Assembly: GCF_029989365.1 (NCBI RefSeq) | Contig: NZ_JAPRAQ010000003.1 | Location: forward strand, 62,001-126,000 | Source of the DNA: Bradyrhizobium sp. Arg816 | Lineage (GTDB): Bacteria > Pseudomonadota > Alphaproteobacteria > Rhizobiales > Xanthobacteraceae | DNA: 64,000 nucleotides | Direction: 5' to 3' | Part shown: positions 9,741-18,774 of the stretch, in pieces | Position numbering within the stretch: the stretch's first letter is position 1 | How the letters are laid out: every line of letters begins with the position of its first letter | Position numbers and translations under genes: made by a program | Notes under the pieces: model-generated | Databases searched by the model: none | Seen by the model: only the letters and a program-made list of their open reading frames with translations | What the model was told of the DNA's origin: nothing

Positions 9741-11153
9741 TCAGATCACCTTGCCGGGATTGAGCAGGTGATCGGGATCGAGCGCGGCCTTCAGCGTCCG
9801 CATCAATGCGATCTCGGCTTCGCTCCGGGCGTGGCCCAGCCACTTCTTCTTCAGCGTGCCGATGCCATGCTCGGCGGAGACGCTGCCGCCCAGCTCGCGC
9901 ACCAGGCCGTAGATGATCGCGTCCATCTCTTCCTTCGGCTGCTGCTCGACGGAAAGACCGGTGACCCAGGACACGAGATGCAGATTGCCGTCGCCGATAT
10001 GGCCGTAATAGACGCTCTCGCACCCCTTGATGCCGGAGGCCAACGCGGCCTTGCAGCGTGTGACGAACTCGTCCATCCGCGCCACCGCAAGCCCGATGTC
10101 GTAGGAGATGTGCGGACCCAGCACCTGGCCGAACTCGGCGCAGATGTCGCGCACGCGCCAGAACGCCTGCGTCTGCGCCAGCGATTGCGCCACGGCGGCA
10201 TCCGCGAGCAGCCCGCGCTCCATCAGCTCTTCGAGCCAGGCCTGGAAACGCGGTGCATCCAGGCTCTCGTCGGTGCCTTGGGCCTCGACGAGCACGTAGA
10301 GACCGTGGCCTGCGGCGACCGGCGGCTTCACCCCGGCGCGCGTCGTGATCACGTCCCAATAGTCCGGCCACATCACTTCGAACGCCGACAGCAGCGGGCC
10401 GAGCCCGCTGCGCGCGGCATCGAGCAGGGCGATCACCGCGGCATAGTCCTTCAGCGCGCACAGCGCCGCCATGGTCGAGCGCGGTTTCGGGAACAGGCGC
10501 AACACCACGCGGGTGATGATGCCGAGCGTACCTTCGGAGCCGATGAAGAGATGCTTGAGGTCATAGCCGGCGTTGTTCTTCATCAGCTTGTTGAGGCTGG
10601 TGATGACGGTGCCGTCGGGCAGCACCACCTCCAGGCCGAGCACCAGTTCGCGCGTCATTCCGTAGCGGATCACGCGGTTGCCGCCGGCATTGGTGGAGAG
10701 ATTGCCGCCGATCGCGCAGGAGCCGCGCGAGCCGAGATCGAGCGGAAAGAAGAAACCGGCTTCGTCCGCAGCCTTCTGGATCGTCTCCAGCGGCGTGCCC
10801 GATTTCACCGTCATCGTCATTGACGCCCGATCGATCTCCTCGATGCCGGTCATGCGCTCGAGCGAGATCGCGACCCAGCCTGCGTCGGGTGAAGCGCCGC
10901 GGCACAGCCCGGTCAATCCGCCCTGCGGCACGAAGGGCAGCCGCGCCTGCCGGCAGGTCGCAAGCGCATCCGCAACGCCTTGCGCATCGACCGGTCGGAT
11001 CACCGCAAGCGGCGTTTGCGGCAGGCTCGCGCTCCAGTCGTTGCAATTGCGTGCGGGCACGTCGGTGCCGATCAGCACGGCGGCCGCGCCGAGCTTGTCG
11101 CGCAGGGCGCCAAGCAACTGATCGGGACGCTCAATGGGGCTCACCATGTTCAT
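9741..11153 (-). CDS. FAD-linked 2-hydroxyacid dehydrogenase (GlcD/D2HGDH-like)
   Basis: Flavoprotein of 470 aa that oxidises a 2-hydroxyacid (D-lactate, glycolate or D-2-hydroxyglutarate type). The PCMH FAD-binding domain spans roughly residues 35-215 (RLPFVPQGGLTGLCRGASPD; GGNLSTNAGGNRVIRYG; GSEGTLGIITRVVLRLFPKP). The C-terminal domain carries the metal-site signature YYGHIGDGNLHL and ends SAEHGIGTLKKKWLG. ATG 11153 is supported by a GAGGAGG ribosome site. It is divergent from a DHDPS-family aldolase, with a GntR gene downstream, suggesting a pathway in which a keto acid is made or cleaved. Substrate is inference. Confidence 0.85.
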   Translation of the reverse strand: MNMVSPIERPDQLLGALRDKLGAAAVLIGTDVPARNCNDWSASLPQTPLAVIRPVDAQGVADALATCRQARLPFVPQGGLTGLCRGASPDAGWVAISLERMTGIEEIDRASMTMTVKSGTPLETIQKAADEAGFFFPLDLGSRGSCAIGGNLSTNAGGNRVIRYGMTRELVLGLEVVLPDGTVITSLNKLMKNNAGYDLKHLFIGSEGTLGIITRVVLRLFPKPRSTMAALCALKDYAAVIALLDAARSGLGPLLSAFEVMWPDYWDVITTRAGVKPPVAAGHGLYVLVEAQGTDESLDAPRFQAWLEELMERGLLADAAVAQSLAQTQAFWRVRDICAEFGQVLGPHISYDIGLAVARMDEFVTRCKAALASGIKGCESVYYGHIGDGNLHLVSWVTGLSVEQQPKEEMDAIIYGLVRELGGSVSAEHGIGTLKKKWLGHARSEAEIALMRTLKAALDPDHLLNPGKVI

Positions 11154-11220
11154 GCGAGACCTCCTCGGATCTGGCTGCGTCTCATGCGCGCCATGACGGT
11201 GGAAAGGATTTGCGTCCGTC

Positions 11221-11237
11221 TTGTATGTAAGGTACAA
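11221..11237. promoter_or_regulatory. Candidate GntR/FadR-type operator
   Basis: TTGTA (11221-11225) and TACAA (11233-11237) form a dyad with a 7-nt spacer in the divergent promoter between the FAD oxidase and the DHDPS-family gene. FCD-type GntR regulators commonly bind T-G-T...A-C-A dyads. Use by the regulator at 9037-9732 is inference. Confidence 0.45.
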
Positions 11238-11331
11238 CATAAAAAGTAAAGCAAAAACAAGGCTCGGAAGGCCTCCTAAGATCGTTCGAGATCAGGGGCT
11301 TAGTCCGGGACCGCAGCTAATGGGTGGTGAG

Positions 11332-12216
11332 ATGACGGAGGTAATTCGCGGGTTCTGGGTGGCGTCGGTGACGCCGCTGGCGACTGATGGCAGCGTGGAC
11401 TCCGCCAAGCTCGCCGCTCACGCCAGGCAGCTTTTCAGCAAGGGCGTCGATGGTGTCGTGCTGTTCGGCACCACTGGCGAGGGCACCTCCTTCAACGTCA
11501 CTGAGCGTGTCGCGACCATCGAGGCCGTGCTCAAGGCCGGCGTCGCGCCCGAGCGGATCGGCATCGGCGGCGGCTTTCCCGCCATCACCGACAGCATCGC
11601 ACTGACGCGCGCCGTGCTCGGCCTCGGCTTGCGTCACGTGCTGTATCTGCCGCCCTATTTCGACCGTGGTGTCACGCCCGAAGGCATCGAGGATGCTTTT
11701 GCCGCCATCATCGACGGCGTCGCCGACGATCGCCTGCGCGCTTCGCTCTATCACATCCCGCAGGTCTCCGGCGTTGCGATCCCGACCAGTGTCGCGGCGA
11801 ACCTGCGCAAGCGTTACGGCAAGGTGGTTGCGGGCCTGAAGGACTCCAGCGGCGACTTCAAGCAGTTCCAGGCATTCCGTACTGCTGCTCCCGATCTCGC
11901 CATCACTGTCGGCAACGAAGCCGACATCACCCGCGCGATCGCCGCCGGCGGCGCCGGCACCATCTGCGGCATGGCCAACGTCCTGCCCGAACTGGTCAAG
12001 GGCATGGTTGACGGCAAGGATGTCGAGGCGCGCATGCAAGCTGCGCTCGATGTCGTGCTGAACACGCCGTCGTTCCTCGCGACGCTGAAGGCAATCCTCG
12101 CCGCACAGACGGGCGACGCCGGCTGGCTGCGCGTGCGCCCGCCGTACCGTGCCTCATCCGATGGTGCGGCGCTCAAGCGAAAGATTGACGAGCTGATTGC
12201 TCCTGCCATCGCGTGA
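11332..12216 (+). CDS. Dihydrodipicolinate synthase/N-acetylneuraminate lyase family aldolase
   Basis: Class I aldolase-type TIM barrel of 294 aa. The pyruvate-binding loop is GTTGEGTSF (about residue 45), the catalytic tyrosine is in SLYHIPQVSG (about residue 141), and the Schiff-base lysine is in VAGLKDSSGD (about residue 166). The biosynthetic dapA normally sits in a different context; beside an FAD-linked hydroxyacid oxidase and an FCD regulator this copy is more likely catabolic, a keto-deoxy sugar acid or hydroxy-oxo acid lyase (inference). ATG 11332 is chosen because GGTGG lies 5 nt upstream; ATG 11320 is also in frame. Confidence 0.85.
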   Translation: MTEVIRGFWVASVTPLATDGSVDSAKLAAHARQLFSKGVDGVVLFGTTGEGTSFNVTERVATIEAVLKAGVAPERIGIGGGFPAITDSIALTRAVLGLGLRHVLYLPPYFDRGVTPEGIEDAFAAIIDGVADDRLRASLYHIPQVSGVAIPTSVAANLRKRYGKVVAGLKDSSGDFKQFQAFRTAAPDLAITVGNEADITRAIAAGGAGTICGMANVLPELVKGMVDGKDVEARMQAALDVVLNTPSFLATLKAILAAQTGDAGWLRVRPPYRASSDGAALKRKIDELIAPAIA

Positions 12217-12315
12217 GATGTAAAGCCTTCGTGACACGTTGCCGCGAATTCGCGTGCAGCGTGTTGCGATCGCTGCGACATCAATGGGTGATTGCCGTTC
12301 GGTGCGCTGATGCGC

Positions 12316-12329
12316 TTAGAACGATTCAA
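12316..12329. promoter_or_regulatory. Irr-box-like (ICE) sequence upstream of the siderophore receptor
   Basis: TTAGAA-CGA-TTCAA resembles the iron control element bound by Irr in Bradyrhizobium (TTTAGAA, three bases, TTCTAAA), with a degenerate right arm. It lies about 90 bp before the TonB receptor start. The surrounding 12217-12418 gap shows no other feature. Confidence 0.4.
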
Positions 12330-12418
12330 CACTAGAGCGATTCAAGCTCGCCTACGGTTCTCTTCGATCCCGCCGACTGTTACAGGCGCACACTTCAATG
12401 TTCTTGACTTGAAGTGGA

Positions 12419-14749
12419 ATGAAAGTGCGTGCCCCCGTGGATGGCCAGCGCGTCAGCGGCCATCGTCATCGTGCCGGCAAGAGCCGTGCAGGTCTTCTCC
12501 TCGGCGCAGCGGTGCTGCTCGTCGAATCCCCCTCGAACACGACGAGTGCGCTGGCGCAATCGGCGTTGCCACCAGTGACAGTGGAAGCGCCGGTGCAGCG
12601 ACCGAAACCGGCGCGCGCGTCGGGACAGTCTCTACGCCGCGCGCAAGCCGCGGCACGCCAGCGCAATGCCACGGTCGCCCCCGCAGGACCGACGCTCGCG
12701 GAGCGCGCCGCCGCGGAGGGCGCAGCGCAACAGGCTGCCAAGCTCGGCTACCGCGCGATGCCGAGCTCGACCACGCTGCGCAGCGGCGCCTCGCCGCTCG
12801 ATACCTCGCAGACCGTCAACGTCGTGCCTGAACAGGTCTTGAAGGACCAGCTCCCGCGCAACATCGACGACGCGTTGATCAACATCAGCGGGATCACCCA
12901 GACCAACACGCTCGCGGGAACGCAGGACGCCGTGATCCGCCGCGGCTTCGGCGACAACCGCGACGGTTCGATCATGCGCAACGGCATGCCGCTGGTGCAG
13001 GGCCGCAGCCTCAATGCCGCGGTCGAGAGCGTCGAGGTGCTGAAGGGACCGGCCTCGCTGCTCTACGGCATCATGGATCCCGGCGGCATCGTCAACACCA
13101 TCAGCAAGCGGCCGGAGCTGTACCAGCACGGCTCGGTTACGCTGCTCGGCTCAACCTACGCGAACAATCGCAACGGCGCCGACGGTACGCTCGACATCAC
13201 CGGTCCGATTGGTGACCAGGGCCTTGCCTATCGCTTCGTCGGCTATGGCGTCAGTGAGGACTATTGGCGCAACTTCGGCCGCCATCGGGAAATGCTGGTG
13301 AACCCGTCGCTAGCCTGGTACGGCGACACCACGACGGTTCAACTCACCTACGAGCACCGCGAGTTCATCACTCCGTTTGACCGGGGCACTGCCTTCGTCA
13401 AAGGCGCTCCGCTGGCGATCCCGAAGACGCGCCGGCTCGACGAGCCGTTCAACAACATGTGGGGGACCTCCGACCTGGTGCAGGCCTCGGTCGAGCAGAA
13501 GCTGGACGACAATTGGAAGGTCACGGCGGCCTACAGCTACAACACCGAGACCTTCAGCGCCAATCAGCTTCGCATCACCGGCGTCAATGCCACGACCGGC
13601 GTCGAGACCCGCAGCAACGACGGCACCCGCAACTCGCTGAGCAACGCCAGTTACGGCACCTCCTATCTGCAGGGTGACGTCTGGGTGGGCGGCTTCCGCA
13701 ACGAGATCTTGTTCGGCGGCGAGGCGCTATATCGCACGATCGATCGCCACGATCTGATTCGCCAGGCGACCCCGAGCTTCAATTTCTACAACCCGGTCTA
13801 CGGGCTGGTCGTGCCGGGCACGACGGTTTCGCCAGTGGACAGCGAGCAGACCGACAAGCTCGGCACCCGCGGCTTCTTCGCCCAGGACACGTTCCATCTG
13901 ACCAACTGGCTGTCCGTGGTCGGCGGCGTACGCTGGATGGAATACGAGCAGCTCGCCGGAAAGGGCCGCCCGAACTTCATCACGAACACCAATTTGGCGG
14001 GCGACAAGGTGTTGCCGCTCGGCGGGGTCATTTTCAAGCTGAACGAGCAGCTCTCGTACTACGTGAGCTATACGCAATCGCTGAAGCCGACATCGGTCAT
14101 CGCGGCGTTCACCACCGGCTTCGTCGTGGACTCCACCATCGCGCCCGAAGAGGGAACGCAATGGGAGACCGGCCTGAAGTTCGATGTCAACAAGCGGCTG
14201 TCGGGCACCCTGGCGGTCTACGACATCGAAAAGAAGAACGTGCTGGTGCTGGACGATATCGGTGGCGGCAAGTCGGCGGCGCGCACGTCGGGCGCAGCCA
14301 GGTCGCGCGGCGTGGAATTGGACGTGACCGGCAAGCTGAGCGATCAATGGAGTATGATCGGAAGTTACGGCTATACCGACGCACGGCTGATCAACGATCC
14401 CGTTGTCGGCAACGCCAAGCTGTTCAACGCCGCCATGAACACGGCTTCGCTCTATCTCGTCTACGATTTCGGCGATGCACTCCCCGGACGTCTGCGGCTC
14501 GGCGGCGGCGCGCACTATGTCGGCGACCGCCCGGGCGATGCAGCCAACACGTTCTTCATGCCGGCCTATACCGTGGCGGACATCTTCGCGACCTACGACA
14601 CGAGAATCGACAACCTGCCGGTGACCTATCAGTTCAACGTCAAGAACGTGTTCGACAAGCTCTACTATACCTCCAGCACCGGCAACGCTTTGAACGTCGC
14701 GATCGGCGATGCGCGCCGGGTGTCGCTGTCGGCGACGGTGAAGTTCTAG
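12419..14749 (+). CDS. TonB-dependent siderophore receptor
   Basis: Outer-membrane ferric-siderophore receptor of 776 aa. After a signal region (GLLLGAAVLLVESPS, then TTSALAQSALPP) comes a basic/Ala-rich linker, then the plug domain (VVPEQVLKDQLPRNIDDALI; RGFGDNRDGSIMRNG; VEVLKGPASLLYG) at about residues 130-235. The 22-strand barrel follows, with YYVSYTQSLKPTS and the C-terminal aromatic ending SLSATVKF. There is no N-terminal STN signalling domain, so it is not a trans-envelope transducer. The start is supported by GAAGTGGA just upstream. A PepSY-TM gene follows after a tiny ORF. The siderophore class resembles FpvA/FhuE/FoxA, but the ligand is not readable. Confidence 0.93.
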   Translation: MKVRAPVDGQRVSGHRHRAGKSRAGLLLGAAVLLVESPSNTTSALAQSALPPVTVEAPVQRPKPARASGQSLRRAQAAARQRNATVAPAGPTLAERAAAEGAAQQAAKLGYRAMPSSTTLRSGASPLDTSQTVNVVPEQVLKDQLPRNIDDALINISGITQTNTLAGTQDAVIRRGFGDNRDGSIMRNGMPLVQGRSLNAAVESVEVLKGPASLLYGIMDPGGIVNTISKRPELYQHGSVTLLGSTYANNRNGADGTLDITGPIGDQGLAYRFVGYGVSEDYWRNFGRHREMLVNPSLAWYGDTTTVQLTYEHREFITPFDRGTAFVKGAPLAIPKTRRLDEPFNNMWGTSDLVQASVEQKLDDNWKVTAAYSYNTETFSANQLRITGVNATTGVETRSNDGTRNSLSNASYGTSYLQGDVWVGGFRNEILFGGEALYRTIDRHDLIRQATPSFNFYNPVYGLVVPGTTVSPVDSEQTDKLGTRGFFAQDTFHLTNWLSVVGGVRWMEYEQLAGKGRPNFITNTNLAGDKVLPLGGVIFKLNEQLSYYVSYTQSLKPTSVIAAFTTGFVVDSTIAPEEGTQWETGLKFDVNKRLSGTLAVYDIEKKNVLVLDDIGGGKSAARTSGAARSRGVELDVTGKLSDQWSMIGSYGYTDARLINDPVVGNAKLFNAAMNTASLYLVYDFGDALPGRLRLGGGAHYVGDRPGDAANTFFMPAYTVADIFATYDTRIDNLPVTYQFNVKNVFDKLYYTSSTGNALNVAIGDARRVSLSATVKF

Positions 14750-14751
14750 CG

Positions 14752-14820
14752 ATGGCTGAGCGGCACACCCGCGCAGATCCACTGATCTCGCTGATCAAGA
14801 AGGCCGGCTTCGATGCGTAG
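14752..14820 (+). CDS. Possible 22-aa peptide between receptor and PepSY genes
   Basis: An ORF starting 2 nt after the receptor stop encodes MAERHTRADPLISLIKKAGF plus two residues. Its 3' end overlaps the start of the PepSY gene by 8 nt, and its coding sequence contains the AAGAAGG that serves as the PepSY ribosome site. It may be a translational-coupling ORF or a real small protein. No ribosome site of its own is obvious. Confidence 0.35.
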   Translation: MAERHTRADPLISLIKKAGFDA

Positions 14821-15994
14821 GGTGGGGCATCATATCAAGGTCGCTCTGCACCAGATTCACTCGATCGCGGGCCTCGTGCTCGCGCTGCTGCTGGCCCTGA
14901 TCGCGCTGACCGGCGCGATCATGAGCTTTGAGGACGAGATCGGCGATCATCTCAACGCCGGCCTCATGCAGGTCGCGCCGCGCCAGGCACCGGCGTTGAT
15001 GCCGGACGAACTGGTGGCTCGGCTGAAGGCGGGGCAGGACCTCGGCAGGGTCTCGGCCGTCACGCTGTCGAGCGATCCGGCCGCGGCGGTGCGTGTCCGC
15101 TTCGCGCGCGACGAGCAGGGCGCGCGGCCGACATCGCTCTATGTCGATCCCTACGATGCGCACGTGCTGGGTGCGCCGCGTGGCGAGGAGTTCTTCGCGA
15201 CCGTGCGCAGGCTGCATCGATGGCTGCTGATCCCCGGCGACGCCAAGGGCTGGGGACGCCAGATCACCGGCATCGCCGCGCTCGGCCTGATCGTCATGCT
15301 CATCTCGGGCCTCGTGCTGCGCTGGCCGCGCCGCGCCGGCAGCGTGAAGATGTGGCTGAAACCCAATCTCGGGCTCAGCGGGCGTGGACTGCACCGTTCG
15401 CTGCACGCGGTGATCGGAACCTGGGTGCTGCCGGTCTATCTGGTGATGACGCTGACCGGGCTGTGGTACTCATTTGACTGGTACAAGGACGGGGTGGTCT
15501 GGCTGCTGTCGCGTCCGCATGTTGCCGCCGCGAAGATGCAGCCAAAGCAGCCGCGCGCCGCAGGGCGTTCCGAGCCGGTTCAGGCGGTCGGATTTGATCC
15601 TGCGTGGGCGACGCTCCAGCGCGAGGAGGGCGATCGTTTCGCCAAAGCGCTGCTGACGCTGCCAACTGGTCCGGGCACGGTCATCCGGATCCGGTCGTGG
15701 GCGAAGGACACGACGCTCGATACCACACGTGACGAATTCCGCGTGGATGCCGTCACCGGTCAGATCGTCTCGGCGGAGCGCTACGCCGACAAGACGTTTG
15801 GCGAGAAGATCATCGCGAACGTGCTCGACATCCATCGCGGCGCGTTCCTGGGTTGGCCCGGCAAGCTCGCCTTCATGATTGCAGCAGCGTTGATGCCGCT
15901 GTTCTCGGTCACCGGCATTTTGCTTTATCTGTCGCGCCGCAGGCTGCGGCGCCCCGCGCAGCCGCCGCTCGGGCGGCTGGTTCCGGGCGAGTGA
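14813..15994 (+). CDS. PepSY-associated TM helix domain protein (iron-uptake type)
   Basis: Inner-membrane protein of 393 aa with four membrane helices in the PepSY_TM arrangement: LHQIHSIAGLVLALLLALIA near the N-terminus, ITGIAALGLIVMLISGLVLR near residue 155, VLPVYLVMTLTGLWYSF near residue 205, and LAFMIAAALMPLFSVTGILL near residue 355. Membrane histidines at HSIAG, LHRWLL and LHRSLHAVIG are typical of the family, which includes FoxB-like ferric-siderophore reductases. It follows the TonB receptor as its probable partner in releasing iron from the siderophore (inference from family and position). Confidence 0.87.
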   Translation: MRRVGHHIKVALHQIHSIAGLVLALLLALIALTGAIMSFEDEIGDHLNAGLMQVAPRQAPALMPDELVARLKAGQDLGRVSAVTLSSDPAAAVRVRFARDEQGARPTSLYVDPYDAHVLGAPRGEEFFATVRRLHRWLLIPGDAKGWGRQITGIAALGLIVMLISGLVLRWPRRAGSVKMWLKPNLGLSGRGLHRSLHAVIGTWVLPVYLVMTLTGLWYSFDWYKDGVVWLLSRPHVAAAKMQPKQPRAAGRSEPVQAVGFDPAWATLQREEGDRFAKALLTLPTGPGTVIRIRSWAKDTTLDTTRDEFRVDAVTGQIVSAERYADKTFGEKIIANVLDIHRGAFLGWPGKLAFMIAAALMPLFSVTGILLYLSRRRLRRPAQPPLGRLVPGE

Positions 15995-16067
15995 GCGGCC
16001 GCGAAGGCTAGCCAAGCGCGCGACAATCGTTCAAAAGCCCTTGGCCGTACTTGCCAGGGTTCACGCC

Positions 16068-17300
16068 ATGAAGCTCCCCACCGTCACCCCCGCCGATATC
16101 CGCCGCGCGCTGCTGCTCCGCGAGGAGATCGCGCTGCTCGATCTCAGGCACGAGGCCGGCTTCGCCACCGGGCATCCGCTGTTCGCCGCCAACATGGCCG
16201 CGGACCGGATCGCGATCGAAGCCGAGGTGAGGCTGCCGCGCAAGGACGTCGCAATCGTGCTCTATGATGACGGCGAGGGGCTTGTTGAGGCCGGCGCCGA
16301 GCGGCTTGCCGCGCTCGGCTACACCAATGTCAGTGCGCTCGAAGGCGGACTGAAGGCCTGGCGTGCGGCGGGCTATCAGGTGTTCGAGGACGTCAATTCC
16401 TATTCGAAAGCGTTCGGCGAGCTGGTCGAGGCGCGGCGGCACACGCCGTCGTTCAGCGCCGACGAGGTGGCAGAGCTCATCGCGGACAAGGCCAACATCG
16501 CGATCCTCGATGTTCGCCGCTTCGACGAATATGCGACCATGAACATCCCGGGCTCGGTCAGCGTGCCTGGCGCTGAGCTGGTGCTGCGGGCAGGGCAGGC
16601 CGCGCCCGACCCTGAAACCACCATCATCGTCAATTGCGCCGGGCGCACGCGCTCGATCATCGGCACGCAGTCGCTGATCAATGCCGGCGTGCCCAACAAG
16701 GTGCGGGCGCTGCGCAACGGCACGATCGGCTGGACGCTGGCGCGGCACACGCTCGATCACGGCGCCGGCCGGCGTGGCGCGATCGGGCCGTTCGAGGGCG
16801 GCCCGGCCAATGCGCGCGACGTCGCCTATCGCGCCGGTGTTCGCCATATCGGCGCGAACGAGGCGAAGGCGCTCGCAGCGCAGACCGATCGCACGCTCTA
16901 TCGTTTCGACGTGCGCGACGCAGAAGAGTATGCGGCTGGCCATCTCCGCGGCTTCCGGCATTATCCCGGCGGCCAGCTGGTCCAGGAAACCGACATGGCC
17001 GCGCCCGTGCGCGGCGCGCGCATCCTCCTGACCGACGACAAGGGCGTACGTGCCGACATGACGGCATCCTGGCTCGCGCAGATGGGCTGGGAGGTCTACG
17101 TCCTCGAAGGCGGTTACAATGGTGAGCTCGAGGTCGGCCCGCCGCGCGTGCTGCCCAAGCCCGACCCGGCGCATCGTTACCGCCGGCCCTACGAAGGCAC
17201 TGACGTCGCCGAGCGCGCGATGCAGGCCTATCTCGACTGGGAATACGGTCTCGTCGAGCAACTCCGGCTCGACGGCACGCACGGGTTTTACGTCATTTGA
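16068..17300 (+). CDS. Multidomain rhodanese-like sulfurtransferase
   Basis: Protein of 410 aa made of three rhodanese-like modules. Module 1 (about 1-110) has DDGEG where the catalytic loop should be. Module 2 (about 125-235) has an intact loop, NCAGRTRS, with Cys190. Module 3 (about 265-360) has LLTDDKGVRAD, again Asp in place of Cys. Only the middle module can therefore carry a persulfide; the outer two are probably structural or specificity modules. ATG 16068 is used; a TTG nine codons upstream is possible. It stands alone between the PepSY gene and serA. Confidence 0.82.
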   Translation: MKLPTVTPADIRRALLLREEIALLDLRHEAGFATGHPLFAANMAADRIAIEAEVRLPRKDVAIVLYDDGEGLVEAGAERLAALGYTNVSALEGGLKAWRAAGYQVFEDVNSYSKAFGELVEARRHTPSFSADEVAELIADKANIAILDVRRFDEYATMNIPGSVSVPGAELVLRAGQAAPDPETTIIVNCAGRTRSIIGTQSLINAGVPNKVRALRNGTIGWTLARHTLDHGAGRRGAIGPFEGGPANARDVAYRAGVRHIGANEAKALAAQTDRTLYRFDVRDAEEYAAGHLRGFRHYPGGQLVQETDMAAPVRGARILLTDDKGVRADMTASWLAQMGWEVYVLEGGYNGELEVGPPRVLPKPDPAHRYRRPYEGTDVAERAMQAYLDWEYGLVEQLRLDGTHGFYVI

Positions 17301-17420
17301 CCGGGCGGCCACCGTAAACGCTTACCGCCCCGCCATCTTCTCCCCATATCCAAACCCTATTGTGCTGCATCTCCCCCGCGGTCTATGAGCTGCGGCAAAG
17401 CTGTGACCTACGGAGATTCC

Positions 17421-18665
17421 ATGCCAGCCCCAGGCCAAAGCCCCGAGCGGAACGCGAAGGCGCTGTTGCTCGAAGGCGTCAATGACAGCGCTGTCGACCT
17501 GTTCCGGAGCGCGGGCTTCGCCAATGTCGAGCGATTGACCAAGGCGCTGGACGGCGAAGACCTGCGGCGCGCGCTGAAGGGCGTGTCGCTGCTCGGCATC
17601 CGCTCGCGCACCCAGATCACCGATGAGGTGCTCGCGGCCGCCGACGGGCTTCTCGCGGTCGGCTGCTTCAGCGTAGGCACCAACCAGGTCGACCTCCTGG
17701 CGGCGCGCAAGCGCGGCATTCCCGTGTTCAACTCGCCGTTCTCCAACACCCGCAGCGTCGCCGAGCTCGTGATCGGCGAGATCGTGATGCTGCTGCGTCA
17801 GATCTTTCCGCGCTCGGTGTCCGCCCATGAAGGCGGCTGGGACAAGTCCGCTGCCGGCAGCCGCGAGGTGCGTGGCCGCACCCTCGGCATCGTGGGCTAT
17901 GGCAATATCGGCTCGCAGCTTTCGACCCTTGCTGAAGCCATGGGCATGCGCGTGATCTATTACGATCGCACCGACAAGCTCCGACACGGCAATACCGAGC
18001 CGGTCGAGAAGCTCGAAGAGCTGCTGACGCAGAGCGACGTCGTCAGCCTGCACGTGCCGGAAACGCCGGAGACATCAGGCATGATCGGCGAGAAGGAGCT
18101 GCGCGCGATGAAGCCGGGCTCATTCTTCATCAACAACAGCCGCGGTACCGTGGTCGATCTCGATGCGCTCGCAGGCGCCTTGCGCGACGGTCACATCGCG
18201 GGCGCTGCGATCGACGTGTTCCCGGTTGAGCCGTCCTCGAACGCGGAACGATTCAAGAGCCCGGTGCAGGGCCTCAACAACGTCATCCTCACCCCGCATG
18301 TCGGCGGCTCGACCGAGGAGGCGCAGGAGCGCATCGGCGGCGAGGTCGCGCGCAAGCTGGTCGACTATTTCATCACGGGATCGACCATGGGCGCGGTGAA
18401 CTTCCCGGAGGTGCAGCTGCACTTACGTCCCGCCGGCGCGCGCTTCAGCCATGTCCATCGCAACGTGCCGGGCATGCTGCGGCGGCTGAACGAGGTCTTC
18501 CTCCAGCGCGACATCAACATTGTCGCGCAATATCTGGAGACCGCCGGCGACCTCGGTTACGTCGTGCTCGACGCCGATCTCGGGGGTGAGGATTCGGCCG
18601 CGCTGCTTGCGCAGATCCGGGCGCTCGAGGGCACGGTTGGCGCACGGCTGGTATTCGAGCACTAG
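17421..18665 (+). CDS. serA: D-3-phosphoglycerate dehydrogenase
   Basis: First enzyme of L-serine synthesis, oxidising 3-phosphoglycerate with NAD+. The 414-aa protein has the NAD-binding motif TLGIVGYGNIGSQL (about residues 154-167) and the 2-hydroxyacid dehydrogenase catalytic His context LTPHVGGSTEEAQ (about residue 290). The N-terminal substrate domain includes CFSVGTNQVDL. A C-terminal ACT domain (VPGMLRRLNEVFLQRDINI) would give serine feedback control. This short, ACT-only form matches the E. coli SerA architecture. The start follows a CGGAG ribosome site. Many bacteria carry a second, longer SerA, so this may be one of two. Confidence 0.9.
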   Translation: MPAPGQSPERNAKALLLEGVNDSAVDLFRSAGFANVERLTKALDGEDLRRALKGVSLLGIRSRTQITDEVLAAADGLLAVGCFSVGTNQVDLLAARKRGIPVFNSPFSNTRSVAELVIGEIVMLLRQIFPRSVSAHEGGWDKSAAGSREVRGRTLGIVGYGNIGSQLSTLAEAMGMRVIYYDRTDKLRHGNTEPVEKLEELLTQSDVVSLHVPETPETSGMIGEKELRAMKPGSFFINNSRGTVVDLDALAGALRDGHIAGAAIDVFPVEPSSNAERFKSPVQGLNNVILTPHVGGSTEEAQERIGGEVARKLVDYFITGSTMGAVNFPEVQLHLRPAGARFSHVHRNVPGMLRRLNEVFLQRDINIVAQYLETAGDLGYVVLDADLGGEDSAALLAQIRALEGTVGARLVFEH

Positions 18666-18774
18666 AACGCTCCACGTTCCGGTTGCAATCTGTAGCCACG
18701 GCTCTCTACACTGCTGTCATCTTCGGGTACTAAAAAGCACGTCGAATTTGAGCTTCAGTTGCGTGGGTGCCGCC

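Noticed and set aside
16041..17300. TTG start nine codons upstream for the rhodanese gene
   Set aside because: ATG 16068 begins the first module directly and is preceded by a purine run; the extra residues are not needed.
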